DNA from: Fictibacillus aquaticus
GTDB taxonomy: Bacteria > Bacillota > Bacilli > Bacillales > Fictibacillaceae
DNA: 64,000 nucleotides
Direction of reading: 5' to 3'
NCBI RefSeq assembly: GCF_002245695.1
Contig: NZ_NOII01000011.1
Span: 124,001 to 188,000, forward strand
Part shown: in pieces, positions 1-8,123 of the stretch
Numbering within the stretch: the stretch's first letter is position 1
Layout: every line of letters starts with the position of its first letter
Translations under genes and position numbers: made by a program
Notes under the pieces: model-generated
Database searches by the model: none
Seen by the model: only the letters and a program-made list of their open reading frames with translations
Told to the model about the DNA's origin: nothing

Positions 1-1586
1 AGAATAACGTGTTCTGCAATAAGCTCCTGATCCATTACGATAAACACAATGTGCGGTGAAAAACGGAGCTTTTCCTTGTCTTCCTCCATATCGCGTTCCC
101 GAAGCATTTCATAAAAAGATGAAAGAAGCTGATCTCGGCTTTTTTCGTTATAGATCATGCCTTTTGCGTAGCCGTTCGGCATCTGAAAATGCGGCAGCCA
201 TTTAGCCCATTCCCATTGCTTGTAATCTTTTTCATTGAAGATAAAAACGAACCTGACGTCATGATAGCTGTGGAAAAAAGCAAGCTGGCCGATGATCTGA
301 TGAATTTCGTTCTTTACGATGTTCTCTTTCCCGACCAGTCCCATCGCGCCGCTAGAAAGGTTCACAGTTACTGAAACATTCTCTACCTCGCGATAAACCT
401 TTTCCATGCGCTGTGACTGCTCCAAAAGATCATCAATCTCTCTGTTTGCCATGTCTCCTGCATTCAGATTAATCGTGTAGCTTGACGGCAGAGTACCTGT
501 ACCAAGCCGTATCTGCAGGAAGTCGTGACTTTCCGGAGACCTCTCCCAAATGCGGTCTGATATCTCTCTAGTCATATACTTCATCCGTTCAAAAGATGGA
601 AAGTGGTAATCAAGCACCATCTTTTGCTTTTCAGCCAGCTCTTGCAGCTCTTTTCTTTTATTATCAAGGTAGACGGTGTACACTTTGCGGCGGCGTTCTT
701 TTCGCCGTTTAAAGTTTCCGCGTTCCTTAAAATACTGCACAGATGATGTGACGAGCGTTGTTGCGAACATTACCATGGATACGATAATGAATATCCCGCG
801 CGGCTGAACGAGTGCCACGATTCCCATGACAAGAATCATAAGAACAGGCGGCATGATAATAAGCCAAAGCCCTCGGTTCTGTTCTTCACCTTCTTGAGAA
901 GGAAAAGACATCGTTACTTTGTCCTTCGGAAGCTCATAGATCATCCTTGGCGTTCTTCTGTACACAGGATACTTTTTGCTCATTTCGGATTTAGGCTGTT
1001 CGCTTCTAGGAAGTATAGTTTCGTAACCTGCAAGACTGCTCACCTGCAGCAAATCATCCTCAACGAGCCTGATTGTCATAAACGGCCAGAAAATAATATC
1101 GCCTGTTTCCAGAATGGCTTTTTCTTCTATCTTTCTGCCGTTCACATAGACGTTCTGGCTATTAGGAGTAATCATCCATTTGCCTGTTGCTTTTGTGAGG
1201 TAAAAGCCTTTGTCAGCCTGCCCTTTTTTTGTAACGTGGGCCTGTTCACTGTCAGATGAAAAGAAAATTTCTTTATGATTTCCTGTAAAATAAGTTGCTT
1301 GATAATCCATTTCTTCAGTTAGGAAGATTGATAGCTTCTCACCGCTATCTTCTATAACAACAGGCGAGTTTTCTGAAACAGATCCGACTACCTTATCGTT
1401 TTGAACAATTTCCAGACTGTCGTCAGTATCGCTTTTTTGAATTGTCATGGGACCGCCTGTAAAAGGAAATGCCCTTACGGTAACCGTCTGCTGCAGCTCT
1501 TGTCCGAGTGTAATCGGACGGAACGACTCTATACGGATCGGTACCTGCTGATATGTTTCTTGATGAAACACCCAAATCGTGCTCAT
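1..1586 (-). CDS. essC: EssC/YukBA, type VII secretion ATPase, N-terminal part
   Basis: This is the N-terminal ~528 residues of the membrane ATPase that powers type VII (ESX/Yuk) export of WXG100 and LXG proteins; the gene continues past the left edge. The translation starts MSTIWVFHQETYQ behind a good site (GGGAGGTG, start at 1586), 12 bases after essB. A forkhead-associated-like domain lies near residues 130-190 (VYVNGRKIEE, then LETGDIIFWPF). Two adjacent membrane segments follow near residues 240-285, then a basic stretch rich in KRRKERRRK. This order (FHA, two membrane helices, cytoplasmic part) is the known EssC plan. The FtsK/SpoIIIE-type ATPase domains are outside the window. Position after essB supports the call. 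Confidence 0.93.
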   Translation of the reverse strand, partial: MSTIWVFHQETYQQVPIRIESFRPITLGQELQQTVTVRAFPFTGGPMTIQKSDTDDSLEIVQNDKVVGSVSENSPVVIEDSGEKLSIFLTEEMDYQATYFTGNHKEIFFSSDSEQAHVTKKGQADKGFYLTKATGKWMITPNSQNVYVNGRKIEEKAILETGDIIFWPFMTIRLVEDDLLQVSSLAGYETILPRSEQPKSEMSKKYPVYRRTPRMIYELPKDKVTMSFPSQEGEEQNRGLWLIIMPPVLMILVMGIVALVQPRGIFIIVSMVMFATTLVTSSVQYFKERGNFKRRKERRRKVYTVYLDNKRKELQELAEKQKMVLDYHFPSFERMKYMTREISDRIWERSPESHDFLQIRLGTGTLPSSYTINLNAGDMANREIDDLLEQSQRMEKVYREVENVSVTVNLSSGAMGLVGKENIVKNEIHQIIGQLAFFHSYHDVRFVFIFNEKDYKQWEWAKWLPHFQMPNGYAKGMIYNEKSRDQLLSSFYEMLRERDMEEDKEKLRFSPHIVFIVMDQELIAEHVI

Positions 1587-1598
1587 GCGGCACCTCCC

Positions 1599-2921
1599 TT
1601 ATTCGTTTCCGCCGGCAGGTGCTGGCGTCTTGGTTTTATCCTTTTCAGCTTCAGCTGCTGCCGCTTCTTCCTGCGTCTTCTTTTCTTCTTCAAGCTTACG
1701 CTGCTCTTCAAGCTGCTGCTCTGCCTGGCGCTTCTCCTCTTCTTTTCGCTCTTCCTCTTCAATCAGCGCCTGTTGTTCTTGTTCGTATTCGTCGATTTCA
1801 GCCTGCACTTCTTTTAAGAGCTTTTGTTTTTCCTCACTCGACAGTTCGTCATCTGCTTTTATCTCATTTCGGTATTCGAGCAAGCCGTAAACGATCAAAT
1901 CACGGTCTTCAAGGTCACGGGCGATATCGAGAGCTTTCTTGCCCTCTCCACGTCCAATGTGAATCCAGTACGAATAATATTGCGGATCGGTCTGGAGTGT
2001 GACTGTATTCGTCACTTGTTCCTTTTGCTCTTCAGTCAATTTAGCGTTCTTTATGTATGACGAAGCGAGCTGATATTGCACCACGTCCGGCATCTCATCT
2101 GCTTCGTAATCAGCAAGAACTTCTACCACCTCGCTGTAGTCGCTGCCAAGGAAATGCTCATTGCTGCTTACAAAAGCTTCCTGCTTCGGTTCAAGAAAGA
2201 ATAATGAGTACAGTGTATAAAGCAGTGCCGGAATAAAACCAGCCAGCAAACCAATTGCAACATAGCGGGTTACTTTCCACTTATTTTGCGGAATGCTCAC
2301 AAACGTCTTGTCCTTTTCGTCCAGACTTTTTATTTGCTGTTCGATCCATTCCAGAAGCTCATCTTCATTCTTGGATGCTAGGATCTGTTTAGCCTGAGGC
2401 GAGAGGTCCAGCGTTTCATGAAATTTCAAGTAATCTTGAAATGTATATTTACCGTCTATAGCTAAAGCTGTGGCTGCTTTAAGCTCCTGCCAAAGCTTTT
2501 CTTTGTCTTTTTCATAGGGAGGGATGCTTTCTTTTACACCGTAATGCAAAAAGCTGGGGGTTAGACTTTCATCAAAAACAATATTCTCTGGGCACACAAT
2601 GAGGTGGATTCTAGTAAGTGAATGCGCCTTAACTTTCTTTACAAGCTGATGTGCGAATATGTATGTGCTGCGGCCATCTTTTTCCTTAAGTGCACGAAAA
2701 GTATGGAAACGTTCTTCTGGACGAACAGTTATGATTAGTTCATCTTCGTTCAGGGTAATATCTCTATGGATGCCGGAATCAAGTTCCTTTAGCATGTCAA
2801 TCTCGACTCTATTATCGAGCTTTATTTTCTCTTTTTGAAAAGCAAACGCAATCGTATCGTTTTCTCTATGAATGCGGGCTTCTAATTGCTGCTCCAGATA
2901 AGTCTGCTTCTTTTCTGCCAT
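1599..2921 (-). CDS. essB: EssB/YukC, type VII secretion membrane protein
   Basis: The 440-residue product matches EssB/YukC, an essential membrane partner of EssC. Residues 1-215 form the soluble pseudokinase-like domain. One membrane helix lies around residues 218-242 (ARYVAIGLLAG-like, then LLYTLYSLFFL). The extracytoplasmic part ends in a highly charged helix from about residue 370 (repeats of E, K, Q and R) and a short PAPAGG tail. GGGAG sits 10 bases before the ATG. It lies between esaB and essC with gaps of 17 and 12 bases, so the three are one transcription unit. The length is typical of the family. Confidence 0.93.
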   Translation of the reverse strand: MAEKKQTYLEQQLEARIHRENDTIAFAFQKEKIKLDNRVEIDMLKELDSGIHRDITLNEDELIITVRPEERFHTFRALKEKDGRSTYIFAHQLVKKVKAHSLTRIHLIVCPENIVFDESLTPSFLHYGVKESIPPYEKDKEKLWQELKAATALAIDGKYTFQDYLKFHETLDLSPQAKQILASKNEDELLEWIEQQIKSLDEKDKTFVSIPQNKWKVTRYVAIGLLAGFIPALLYTLYSLFFLEPKQEAFVSSNEHFLGSDYSEVVEVLADYEADEMPDVVQYQLASSYIKNAKLTEEQKEQVTNTVTLQTDPQYYSYWIHIGRGEGKKALDIARDLEDRDLIVYGLLEYRNEIKADDELSSEEKQKLLKEVQAEIDEYEQEQQALIEEEERKEEEKRQAEQQLEEQRKLEEEKKTQEEAAAAEAEKDKTKTPAPAGGNE

Positions 2922-2938
2922 CTAATTTTAGACTCCCT

Positions 2939-3178
2939 TCATAGAACTTCAAACCGGTCACCGGTTGTAATTCCGCTCTCTGCCAGTTTTTCGTTACCTG
3001 ACAAAACGATGTTTTTGTTAGGAATGCGCACCCAAAAACCTTCCTTAGGCGGCACAGGAATAGATTTTGCCTGCCAGATGATATCCACCACTTTTTTGAC
3101 CGTGTTGAAGTTAGACAGGCGCAGGTCGAATGTTTCCCCTGTATAATTTTTCAGATCAACAGTTACTTCAATGTACAT
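2939..3178 (-). CDS. esaB: EsaB/YukD, ubiquitin-like type VII secretion protein
   Basis: This small acidic protein (79 residues) has the ubiquitin-like fold signature of YukD/EsaB, a cytoplasmic accessory of the Yuk/Ess secretion system. The start MYIEVTVDL at 3178 is preferred over the in-frame ATG at 3184, because GGGGTG stands 7 bases before it and B. subtilis YukD is about the same size. The segment VWVRIPNKN-like (residues 50-60) and the ending DRFEVL fit the family. It follows esxA after a hairpin and precedes essB by 17 bases. Confidence 0.88.
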   Translation of the reverse strand: MYIEVTVDLKNYTGETFDLRLSNFNTVKKVVDIIWQAKSIPVPPKEGFWVRIPNKNIVLSGNEKLAESGITTGDRFEVL

Positions 3179-3190
3179 ATCCATTCACCC

Positions 3191-3238
3191 CAAAAGGAAG
3201 AAGCGCCTAAAACTTTCAGAGAGTCGGCGCTCCTTTTT
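3191..3238 (-). terminator. hairpin between esxA and esaB
   Basis: Read on the minus strand, GGAGCGCC (3233-3226) pairs with GGCGCTTC (3207-3200) and is followed by TTCCTTTT. The arms could extend through the flanking A and U runs. It has the form of an intrinsic terminator, probably partial, which would let esxA be made in excess over the membrane components. One arm position is a G-U pair, so its strength is uncertain. Confidence 0.5.
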
Positions 3239-3265
3239 GTCATACAGTCAGTTGTCAAATGAAGC

Positions 3266-3559
3266 TTAGCCTCTGATTTGGCTTGCGATTTGGTTGTCAG
3301 CGTCTTCAAGCGCCTTAGAAGTGTTGTTAAGCTGTGTTGAGATATCCTCAAGCAGCTGCTGCATTTGCTGGAAAGAAGGCTTAAGAGCTTCGTACTGCTG
3401 ACTGAATGCACGGCTAGCTTCCCCTTCCCACATGCCTTCCAATTGACTGATCATGCTATTTAGGCGGGAAATCTGCTCTCCTACCTGGCTGCTTTCGTTG
3501 GAGTAACGGCCTGACATATCAACTAACTCTGCTGGTGTAACGCGAATAATTCCTGACAT
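3266..3559 (-). CDS. esxA: EsxA/YukE, WXG100 secreted protein
   Basis: A 97-residue WXG100 protein, the small helical-hairpin substrate and partner of the type VII system. The W-x-G turn is visible as MWEGEASRAF at about residues 43-52, between two helices rich in Q, L and S. The start MSGIIRVTPAEL is typical of YukE/EsxA, and GGGAGAG stands 8 bases before the ATG. It is the first gene of the minus-strand operon esxA-esaB-essB-essC. The long AT-rich region upstream should hold its promoter. Confidence 0.95.
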   Translation of the reverse strand: MSGIIRVTPAELVDMSGRYSNESSQVGEQISRLNSMISQLEGMWEGEASRAFSQQYEALKPSFQQMQQLLEDISTQLNNTSKALEDADNQIASQIRG

Positions 3560-4251
3560 CTTCTTCTCTCCCTTGTTTGTAAATGTTTATTTAAACAACG
3601 ATCAAGATGACCGGTTGTTCTGCCGTTAATAAGGCAATTGGATAACCACACCTATATTTGCCCTATATTGGAAATTGCGAAACCCGAAATTTAAAGAAAC
3701 TTGTTACTTTTTTCTCATTTCTTTTCTAGGATAACTTTTGAGTATAAGCAGAATTTTTCCTGTTATGTAATACAATAATCTATTTATTCCTATCCTATTA
3801 ATATAGGTAATCAATTCTTGCCCTCTCAATTACTACCACAAATTCCCACGATACTTCAATATCAAACACGAAATAACATTTTTTTGATTCCTATTTACCG
3901 AGTCTTTCTTACTAAATATTCAATTAGAAACATGATGCAGAACTCTTTTTTTACTACAAATAAATATTAATATTGGTATATTAAAACAAATCTAACGCTA
4001 TCTAATTTATTTTAAGAAAACATAATAGTTATCTGATTTAAAGCTATGAGCCTCTTTAGTGCCCCATCGGTAATTAGTCGCAATTAATAGGTTTGTTTTT
4101 CCATTTATAGAGGGTAATAGTAAAATATCTAAGGAATACAACATATATCATTTATGAAATTAATAAAAAATACCCATTTTTCCCAGTTTGGTATCTCCTG
4201 TAACATAGAAAGATGAGTCAATTGAAATGAAAGAGGTGCAAATTTTAAACA
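3560..4251. other. AT-rich divergent intergenic region between esxA and the helper pair
   Basis: No convincing gene is seen in these ~690 bases. The stretch is strongly AT-rich and must hold promoters for esxA (minus) and for the 4252 gene (plus). A short direct repeat, CCTATATTTGCCCTATATT, occurs at about 3650-3668. No clear consensus promoter could be picked with confidence. Confidence 0.5.
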
Positions 4252-4611
4252 ATGGATACACTATCATCTCTGTATGCATTATTACGAAAAAAGCAGGAAC
4301 ACCTTATTCGCCTTAATAATTGCCAAAGTGAACTTGCAGAATGCCAGTCAGATTTTCAAAGAAATCAACATTTATGTACAAAACCTGAATTATCAGCAAT
4401 GACATGGGAAGGTGTACTAGCAAAGCAGTTTGATAACCTGCGTGAAAATGGGATACTCTCAGCTTATGAAGAAATACAAGGCAGCCAATTCCAAACTGTT
4501 TTTAGTGCTATCGATACCAAGAAAAGCCAACTGCATGAGGAAATCCGTTCTATTCAGGAATCTATTTCTGCTCTTCAGCTCGCTGAACTGCAAAATAGTG
4601 ATAATAGGTAA
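4252..4611 (+). CDS. LXG-associated helper protein, DUF5082 (YwqH-like)
   Basis: This 119-residue, mostly helical protein resembles the DUF5082/YwqH family found as the first of two small genes upstream of LXG toxin genes. Members are thought to help load LXG toxins on the type VII machine. A WXG-like turn is present (MTWEGVLAKQFDNL, about residues 49-62), preceded by a coiled-coil-like helix with three Cys. AGAGGTG is present but lies about 15 bases before the ATG, a poor spacing. The next gene is the matching DUF5344-like partner, yet no toxin follows. Confidence 0.65.
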   Translation: MDTLSSLYALLRKKQEHLIRLNNCQSELAECQSDFQRNQHLCTKPELSAMTWEGVLAKQFDNLRENGILSAYEEIQGSQFQTVFSAIDTKKSQLHEEIRSIQESISALQLAELQNSDNR

Positions 4612-4625
4612 GGAAGTGATTATTT

Positions 4626-4901
4626 ATGAGTGAAATAAGAATTAAGTATAACGAAGTGGAGGCTGCTTTATCTCAGCTTCAGTCAGCTGTGCAGGCTCTG
4701 GAACCTGTGATGCCTGAGGACATAAGCGGACTCAATATTTTAGAAACCGTTGATGAGCTAAACAACATCAATAACCGCCTTCAGCAGACGTTGACAGCCT
4801 ATCAAGAACTACTCAGCAAAAATACTCAAGGAACGCGGGAAGCGGTTAATCTGATGGAAGAGACGGATAAAGATGTGGCTTCAGGTATGATGCAGAGATA
4901 A
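4626..4901 (+). CDS. LXG-associated helper protein, DUF5344 (YwqI-like)
   Basis: A 91-residue helical protein of the DUF5344/YwqI type, starting MSEIRIKYNEVEAALSQL. The pattern of an initial IxIxYxEVExAL strand-helix, a central NNINNRLQQTL helix and a DKDVASGM ending matches YwqI-like helpers. AGGAAGTGAT stands just upstream of the ATG, 14 bases after the DUF5082-like gene, so the two are cotranscribed. A strong bidirectional terminator follows at 4920-4954. In other bacilli an LXG toxin would be expected next; here the neighbour is a convergent, unrelated operon. Confidence 0.65.
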   Translation: MSEIRIKYNEVEAALSQLQSAVQALEPVMPEDISGLNILETVDELNNINNRLQQTLTAYQELLSKNTQGTREAVNLMEETDKDVASGMMQR

Positions 4902-4919
4902 TTAGTAACCGACGATAAA

Positions 4920-4954
4920 AAACTCCCAAGGCTGATTTCCAGCCTTGGGAGTTT
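4920..4954. terminator. bidirectional intrinsic terminator
   Basis: Arms AAACTCCCAAGGCT and AGCCTTGGGAGTTT are perfectly complementary over 14 bases with a 7-base loop. A and T runs flank both sides, so it can end the helper-gene mRNA and the convergent ABC operon. Confidence 0.9.
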
Positions 4955-4963
4955 CTAATTTTA

Positions 4964-5386
4964 TTAAATACGATAATAATCGGCCTTCCAATTCACAATC
5001 GCCTGCTTAATTTCCTTTGACTTAAGCCCCTCAGCCGCTGCTCTTTCAGCAAGTGCTGGAAACTCCTCATCTGGTGCAAAACGCAATGCTACAATCTGGC
5101 CAGGTGTCAGCCTAGAATCAAAAAGCTTACCTGTTAAAACGTAGTACCGTAGATTTTCTTCAGCACGGATTGCACGATCCTGTGCTTTTAATGGATAAAC
5201 ACGCACGAGGGCGAACGTGATTGCCATGGCGAGTGCCATCACGACTAAAATTACCGCTGACAGGGTATCTTCTGACCGAAAGAGATTTACGATGCTTGCA
5301 ATCAGCCCGACAATAACGAGCAGCGAAAGCACATAATGATAGATTGGGTGCATTCTTGCGTGATTCTTTACATTTTGTGTATTCAT
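4964..5386 (-). CDS. DUF6526-like two-helix membrane protein
   Basis: A 140-residue protein with two predicted membrane helices near residues 15-65 (ISVLSLLVIVGLIAS-like and ILVVMALAMAITFALV), then a soluble tail with the motif RAEENLRYYVLTGK and RLTPGQIVALRFAPD. This layout fits the DUF6526 family; its function is unknown. AAGGGG stands 9 bases before the ATG and the gene starts 22 bases after the ABC permease, so it is the last gene of the arsR-ABC operon. It may modify or assist the exporter, but that is only a guess from position. Confidence 0.7.
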   Translation of the reverse strand: MNTQNVKNHARMHPIYHYVLSLLVIVGLIASIVNLFRSEDTLSAVILVVMALAMAITFALVRVYPLKAQDRAIRAEENLRYYVLTGKLFDSRLTPGQIVALRFAPDEEFPALAERAAAEGLKSKEIKQAIVNWKADYYRI

Positions 5387-5408
5387 TTTTGTATCCCCTT
5401 ATCTTTTA

Positions 5409-6506
5409 TTATTCCCACTTAAAGGTGTAGCTCGCTGCAATAAACGCCCCGATCAGCCATCCGCCTAAGATCATCGCTTCCATCCCTAGGCTCGCAAATG
5501 ATGCACCGACGTTCATCGTTTCACGCAATGCATGGCTTAGGTGCGCGATCGGCAGAATCTGTACGATAGGCTGTAAAAATTCTGGCATGTTTTTGATCGG
5601 GAAAAATACTCCGCCTAAGAAAAGCATCGGGAATGACAGGAATCCTGCTATCGGCCCTGCACTTTCCGGTGTTTTGGCGATGCCTGCAATGATAAATCCG
5701 ATCGCCATGAAAGCAAGTGTACCGAGCGCAACAAACGTGATCAGTGTGAGCCACGAACCGCGGACCTCAATTCCGAAAACAGCCCATGCTACACCGAGGA
5801 CGATCAGCGCCTGCAATCCGTTCAGCAGGAATCGTGCTGTAATTTGAGCCGCAATAAATGTGGAGGCTTTCAGCGTTGTTCCCTGCATACGGCGCAGGAT
5901 GCCCCGTTCACGCCAAGATGCGATTTGGCCAGCGACACCGTTCATGTTGTTGCTCATAATCATCATGGCTACAATTCCCGGAACGAGGAAATCGATATAA
6001 CGCAGGTTCAGTGCTTCAACACCTTTTGCATCTGTAACAACGACCGGCTTGTAGTTCACTTTTTCTTTAGAAATGCTGTCTACCGCATTCGTTACAAGCT
6101 GGAGTCCGACCTGTGATACCGCAAAGTTTGTTTCGTTATAATAGACCGGCATCTGAAACGGTTTTTCTGCCGGAGCTGCTGAAATTTGTGTACCGTACCC
6201 TTGAGGGATAACGACGACAAGCTGCAAATCTCCTTTTTTCAGCTGTCTTAGCGCCTCTTTCTCTTCGCTCATCTTTTCTAGTGAGATCGCCTCGTTTTTC
6301 TTTAATTCATCAGCAAAACTCTTTGCCTGCTCTGACTGGTCTTGGTCCACCACTCCGATTGTGATTGAAATGCCATTTCCGTTTCCTAAAAAGGAACCGA
6401 GCATAACCATCAAAAAGATCGGAAACGCCAGCGTCCAGAACAGCACTTGCCGGTTGCGCAGGAAAATACGAATCTGTGATAACGTCAGCTGCCAGTATGC
6501 TCTCAT
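5409..6506 (-). CDS. ABC-2 type transporter permease
   Basis: This 365-residue membrane protein has the ABC-2 permease plan: one membrane helix near the N-terminus (LFWTLAFPIFLMVMLGSF), a large extracytoplasmic loop of about 150 residues, then five helices in the C-terminal half. The segment FLVPGIVAMMIMSNNMNG is typical of the family. The start codon overlaps the stop of the ATPase gene by 4 bases, so the two are translationally coupled. The likely role is export of a drug, lipid or peptide; the substrate cannot be read from the sequence. Confidence 0.88.
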   Translation of the reverse strand: MRAYWQLTLSQIRIFLRNRQVLFWTLAFPIFLMVMLGSFLGNGNGISITIGVVDQDQSEQAKSFADELKKNEAISLEKMSEEKEALRQLKKGDLQLVVVIPQGYGTQISAAPAEKPFQMPVYYNETNFAVSQVGLQLVTNAVDSISKEKVNYKPVVVTDAKGVEALNLRYIDFLVPGIVAMMIMSNNMNGVAGQIASWRERGILRRMQGTTLKASTFIAAQITARFLLNGLQALIVLGVAWAVFGIEVRGSWLTLITFVALGTLAFMAIGFIIAGIAKTPESAGPIAGFLSFPMLFLGGVFFPIKNMPEFLQPIVQILPIAHLSHALRETMNVGASFASLGMEAMILGGWLIGAFIAASYTFKWE

Positions 6507-7432
6507 TCTTCTCGCAGCCTCCTTCCTGTCATATGGATGAACACGTCCTCAAGCGTTGCGGTACGCGTCTGCAGATCGGCAAGCTTCAGCTGTTTTTCTG
6601 AAGCTTTTTGAATAAGATCCGTAAGAGTCGTCTGCAGGTTATCCGTATATAAAATATGTACGTCCTTCTGATTTCCTACCTGCTTTACACCTTCTATTTC
6701 AGGAAGCTGCATATCAGGATTTTCACCTTCAAAACGGAACTCGACTGCGCTGTCTGACTGGAGATTCTTCACTAGCTCTCCAGGTGTATCAAGAGCGATG
6801 AGCTCACCTTGATCCATGATAGCGATACGATCACATAGCACGTGCGCCTCATCCATGTAATGTGTAGTTAGGACAATTGTCTTGCCGCGTTCCTTTAGCT
6901 TCAGGATAATGTCCCATAGTGTCCGGCGTGCCTGTGGATCGAGCCCGGTCGTCGGTTCATCGAGAAAAATAACAGATGGATCATGGACTAGCGCCAATGC
7001 GATCGCGAGCCGCTGCTTCTGCCCGCCGCTCAAACCTTTTATTCTGCTATTCTTCTTTTCTGTGAGCAGCATATCATCGATCAGCTGCGGAATAGGGATG
7101 TTCCTTTTATAAAAACTTGCGTACAAATGAAGGATTTCTTCTACCTTTAATAATTCAAACAGTGTCGTTGACTGCAGCTGTACGCCGATAACTTCTTTAA
7201 CCTTTTCCATCTCGCGGGTAATATCGTATCCATCAATTGCGGCAGTTCCTTCATCAGGCTTCCTTAAGCCTACAAGCATTTCAAGCGTTGTTGTTTTGCC
7301 TGCCCCGTTTGGTCCGAGTAAACCAAATATTTCACCTTTATGCACTTGAAACCGGCTGCCCTTAACAGCAGTAAAGTCGCCGTATCGTTTCACCAAACCT
7401 TGCACCTGGATAATTTCAGTTGCAGCTTCCAT
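6503..7432 (-). CDS. ABC transporter ATP-binding protein
   Basis: The 309-residue ATPase partners the ABC-2 permease encoded next. The Walker A motif is GPNGAGKTT (residues 40-48), the signature is LSGGQKQR, and Walker B is VIFLDEPTTGLDP, followed by the H-loop in LTTHYMDEA. A C-terminal extension of about 80 residues, as in DrrA/CcmA-type ATPases, follows. GGAGTG lies upstream of the ATG. The ArsR-type repressor gene ends 23 bases upstream and probably controls all three downstream genes. Confidence 0.92.
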   Translation of the reverse strand: MEAATEIIQVQGLVKRYGDFTAVKGSRFQVHKGEIFGLLGPNGAGKTTTLEMLVGLRKPDEGTAAIDGYDITREMEKVKEVIGVQLQSTTLFELLKVEEILHLYASFYKRNIPIPQLIDDMLLTEKKNSRIKGLSGGQKQRLAIALALVHDPSVIFLDEPTTGLDPQARRTLWDIILKLKERGKTIVLTTHYMDEAHVLCDRIAIMDQGELIALDTPGELVKNLQSDSAVEFRFEGENPDMQLPEIEGVKQVGNQKDVHILYTDNLQTTLTDLIQKASEKQLKLADLQTRTATLEDVFIHMTGRRLREE

Positions 7433-7455
7433 TTCTCACACTCCAGACGTTTTTG

Positions 7456-7785
7456 TCATTGGCTTTTGTTTTTGCCGCCAGAAAACATTCCTTCCAGCTT
7501 AGTCCACACTTGTTTCAATCCTTCCATCCACTCACACGCACTGTCCATGGAATCCGGCTTTATAAAGTAGTAACGGTAGCGCCCCTCTTTCCGCTGCGAT
7601 ACCAAACCAGCCTTCTCTAATACCTTTAAATGCTTGGAGATGGCCGGAAGAGACATATCAAAAGGCTGCGCCAGTTCCTGAACACTCCTTTCCCCTTTTG
7701 ACAGCTGCTCGATAATACTTCTTCTCGTCGGATCCGAAAGAACCGAAAATACATCATTCAAATTGTTTTTGCGACACTTTACCAT
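7456..7785 (-). CDS. ArsR-family transcriptional repressor
   Basis: A 109-residue winged-helix regulator of the ArsR family. The family hallmark LSDPTRRSIIEQL is at residues 16-28 and the recognition helix MSLPAISKHLKVLEKAGLV at about 45-63. No Cys-pair metal site of the ELCVC type is present, so it is not an obvious metal sensor; this subgroup often controls transporters. It heads the operon with an ABC-2 exporter. The ATG at 7785 has no ribosome binding site; a strong promoter ends only 8 bases before it, so the mRNA is probably leaderless. Confidence 0.88.
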   Translation of the reverse strand: MVKCRKNNLNDVFSVLSDPTRRSIIEQLSKGERSVQELAQPFDMSLPAISKHLKVLEKAGLVSQRKEGRYRYYFIKPDSMDSACEWMEGLKQVWTKLEGMFSGGKNKSQ

Positions 7786-7822
7786 ATGGTTAAATATAAA
7801 GTGTTCTATTTGAAGCTGTCAA
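7774..7822 (-). promoter_or_regulatory. promoter and likely operator of the arsR-ABC operon
   Basis: On the minus strand TTGACA (7822-7817), a 17-base spacer and TTATAT (7799-7794) form a near-consensus sigma-A promoter. Transcription should begin at about 7787-7785, on or next to the arsR ATG. A perfect 8-base inverted repeat, ACACTTTA (7774-7781) and TAAAGTGT (7797-7804), covers the -10 box and the start codon. A second palindrome, ACCATATGGT, is centred on the start codon (7781-7790). Either could be the ArsR operator. Confidence 0.7.
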
Positions 7823-7828
7823 TTTTAA

Positions 7829-7857
7829 GAAAAAAAAGCTGACCACTAATGGCCAGC
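7829..7857 (-). terminator. intrinsic terminator of the small KxESS gene
   Basis: On the minus strand GCTGGCCA and TGGTCAGC form a stem (7857-7838) followed by a run of eight or more T. It lies just after the stop codon at 7866. Confidence 0.85.
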
Positions 7858-7865
7858 CTGCTCTA

Positions 7866-8012
7866 TTAAATCCAAGATGAAGAGCTTTCTTGCTTCTTTC
7901 TTTTTTTGCACATTTTGCCTTGCTTTTGAGAGCTTTCTTGCTTTCCTTTTTTGTTCTGCTTTTGCGAGCTCTCTTTCTGCTGTGAAGATTCTTGCTTATT
8001 GTTCTTTGGCAT
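7866..8012 (-). CDS. small low-complexity KxESS-repeat protein, possible spore component
   Basis: A 48-residue, highly basic and Ser/Gln-rich protein built from KQESSQ-like repeats, ending KKQESSSSWI. The start MPKNNKQESS at 8012 has AAGGAG 10 bases upstream; an upstream in-frame extension lacks such a site. It resembles the larger protein at 62951-63376, which has KHESS repeats and ends HESSSW. A sigma-E/sigma-K-like promoter match is present upstream. Repeated K/H-x-E-S-S blocks recall CotG-type coat proteins, but I do not recognise a named family. Confidence 0.6.
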   Translation of the reverse strand: MPKNNKQESSQQKESSQKQNKKGKQESSQKQGKMCKKRKKQESSSSWI

Positions 8013-8051
8013 TAAAATAACACTCCTTAATAAATTCAATACACTATACTT

Positions 8052-8079
8052 AATTGTATGTTTAAAGGAGTTAGGTTGT
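8052..8079 (-). promoter_or_regulatory. sigma-E/sigma-K-like promoter match
   Basis: On the minus strand ACA (8079-8077), 16 bases and CATACAATT (8060-8052) resemble the late mother-cell promoter pattern AC-N16-CATAnnnTA. The -10 also equals the sigma-E form CATACAnT. It is located 40 bases before the KxESS start codon. Confidence 0.4.
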
Positions 8080-8123
8080 ATGGGGATATACCTCATTCTC
8101 TGAAAAATGGATGGATGACCTGT

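Noticed and set aside
894-2060. Plus-strand open frames over essC and essB
   Set aside because: Shadows of the charged coiled-coil and membrane codes on the minus strand.
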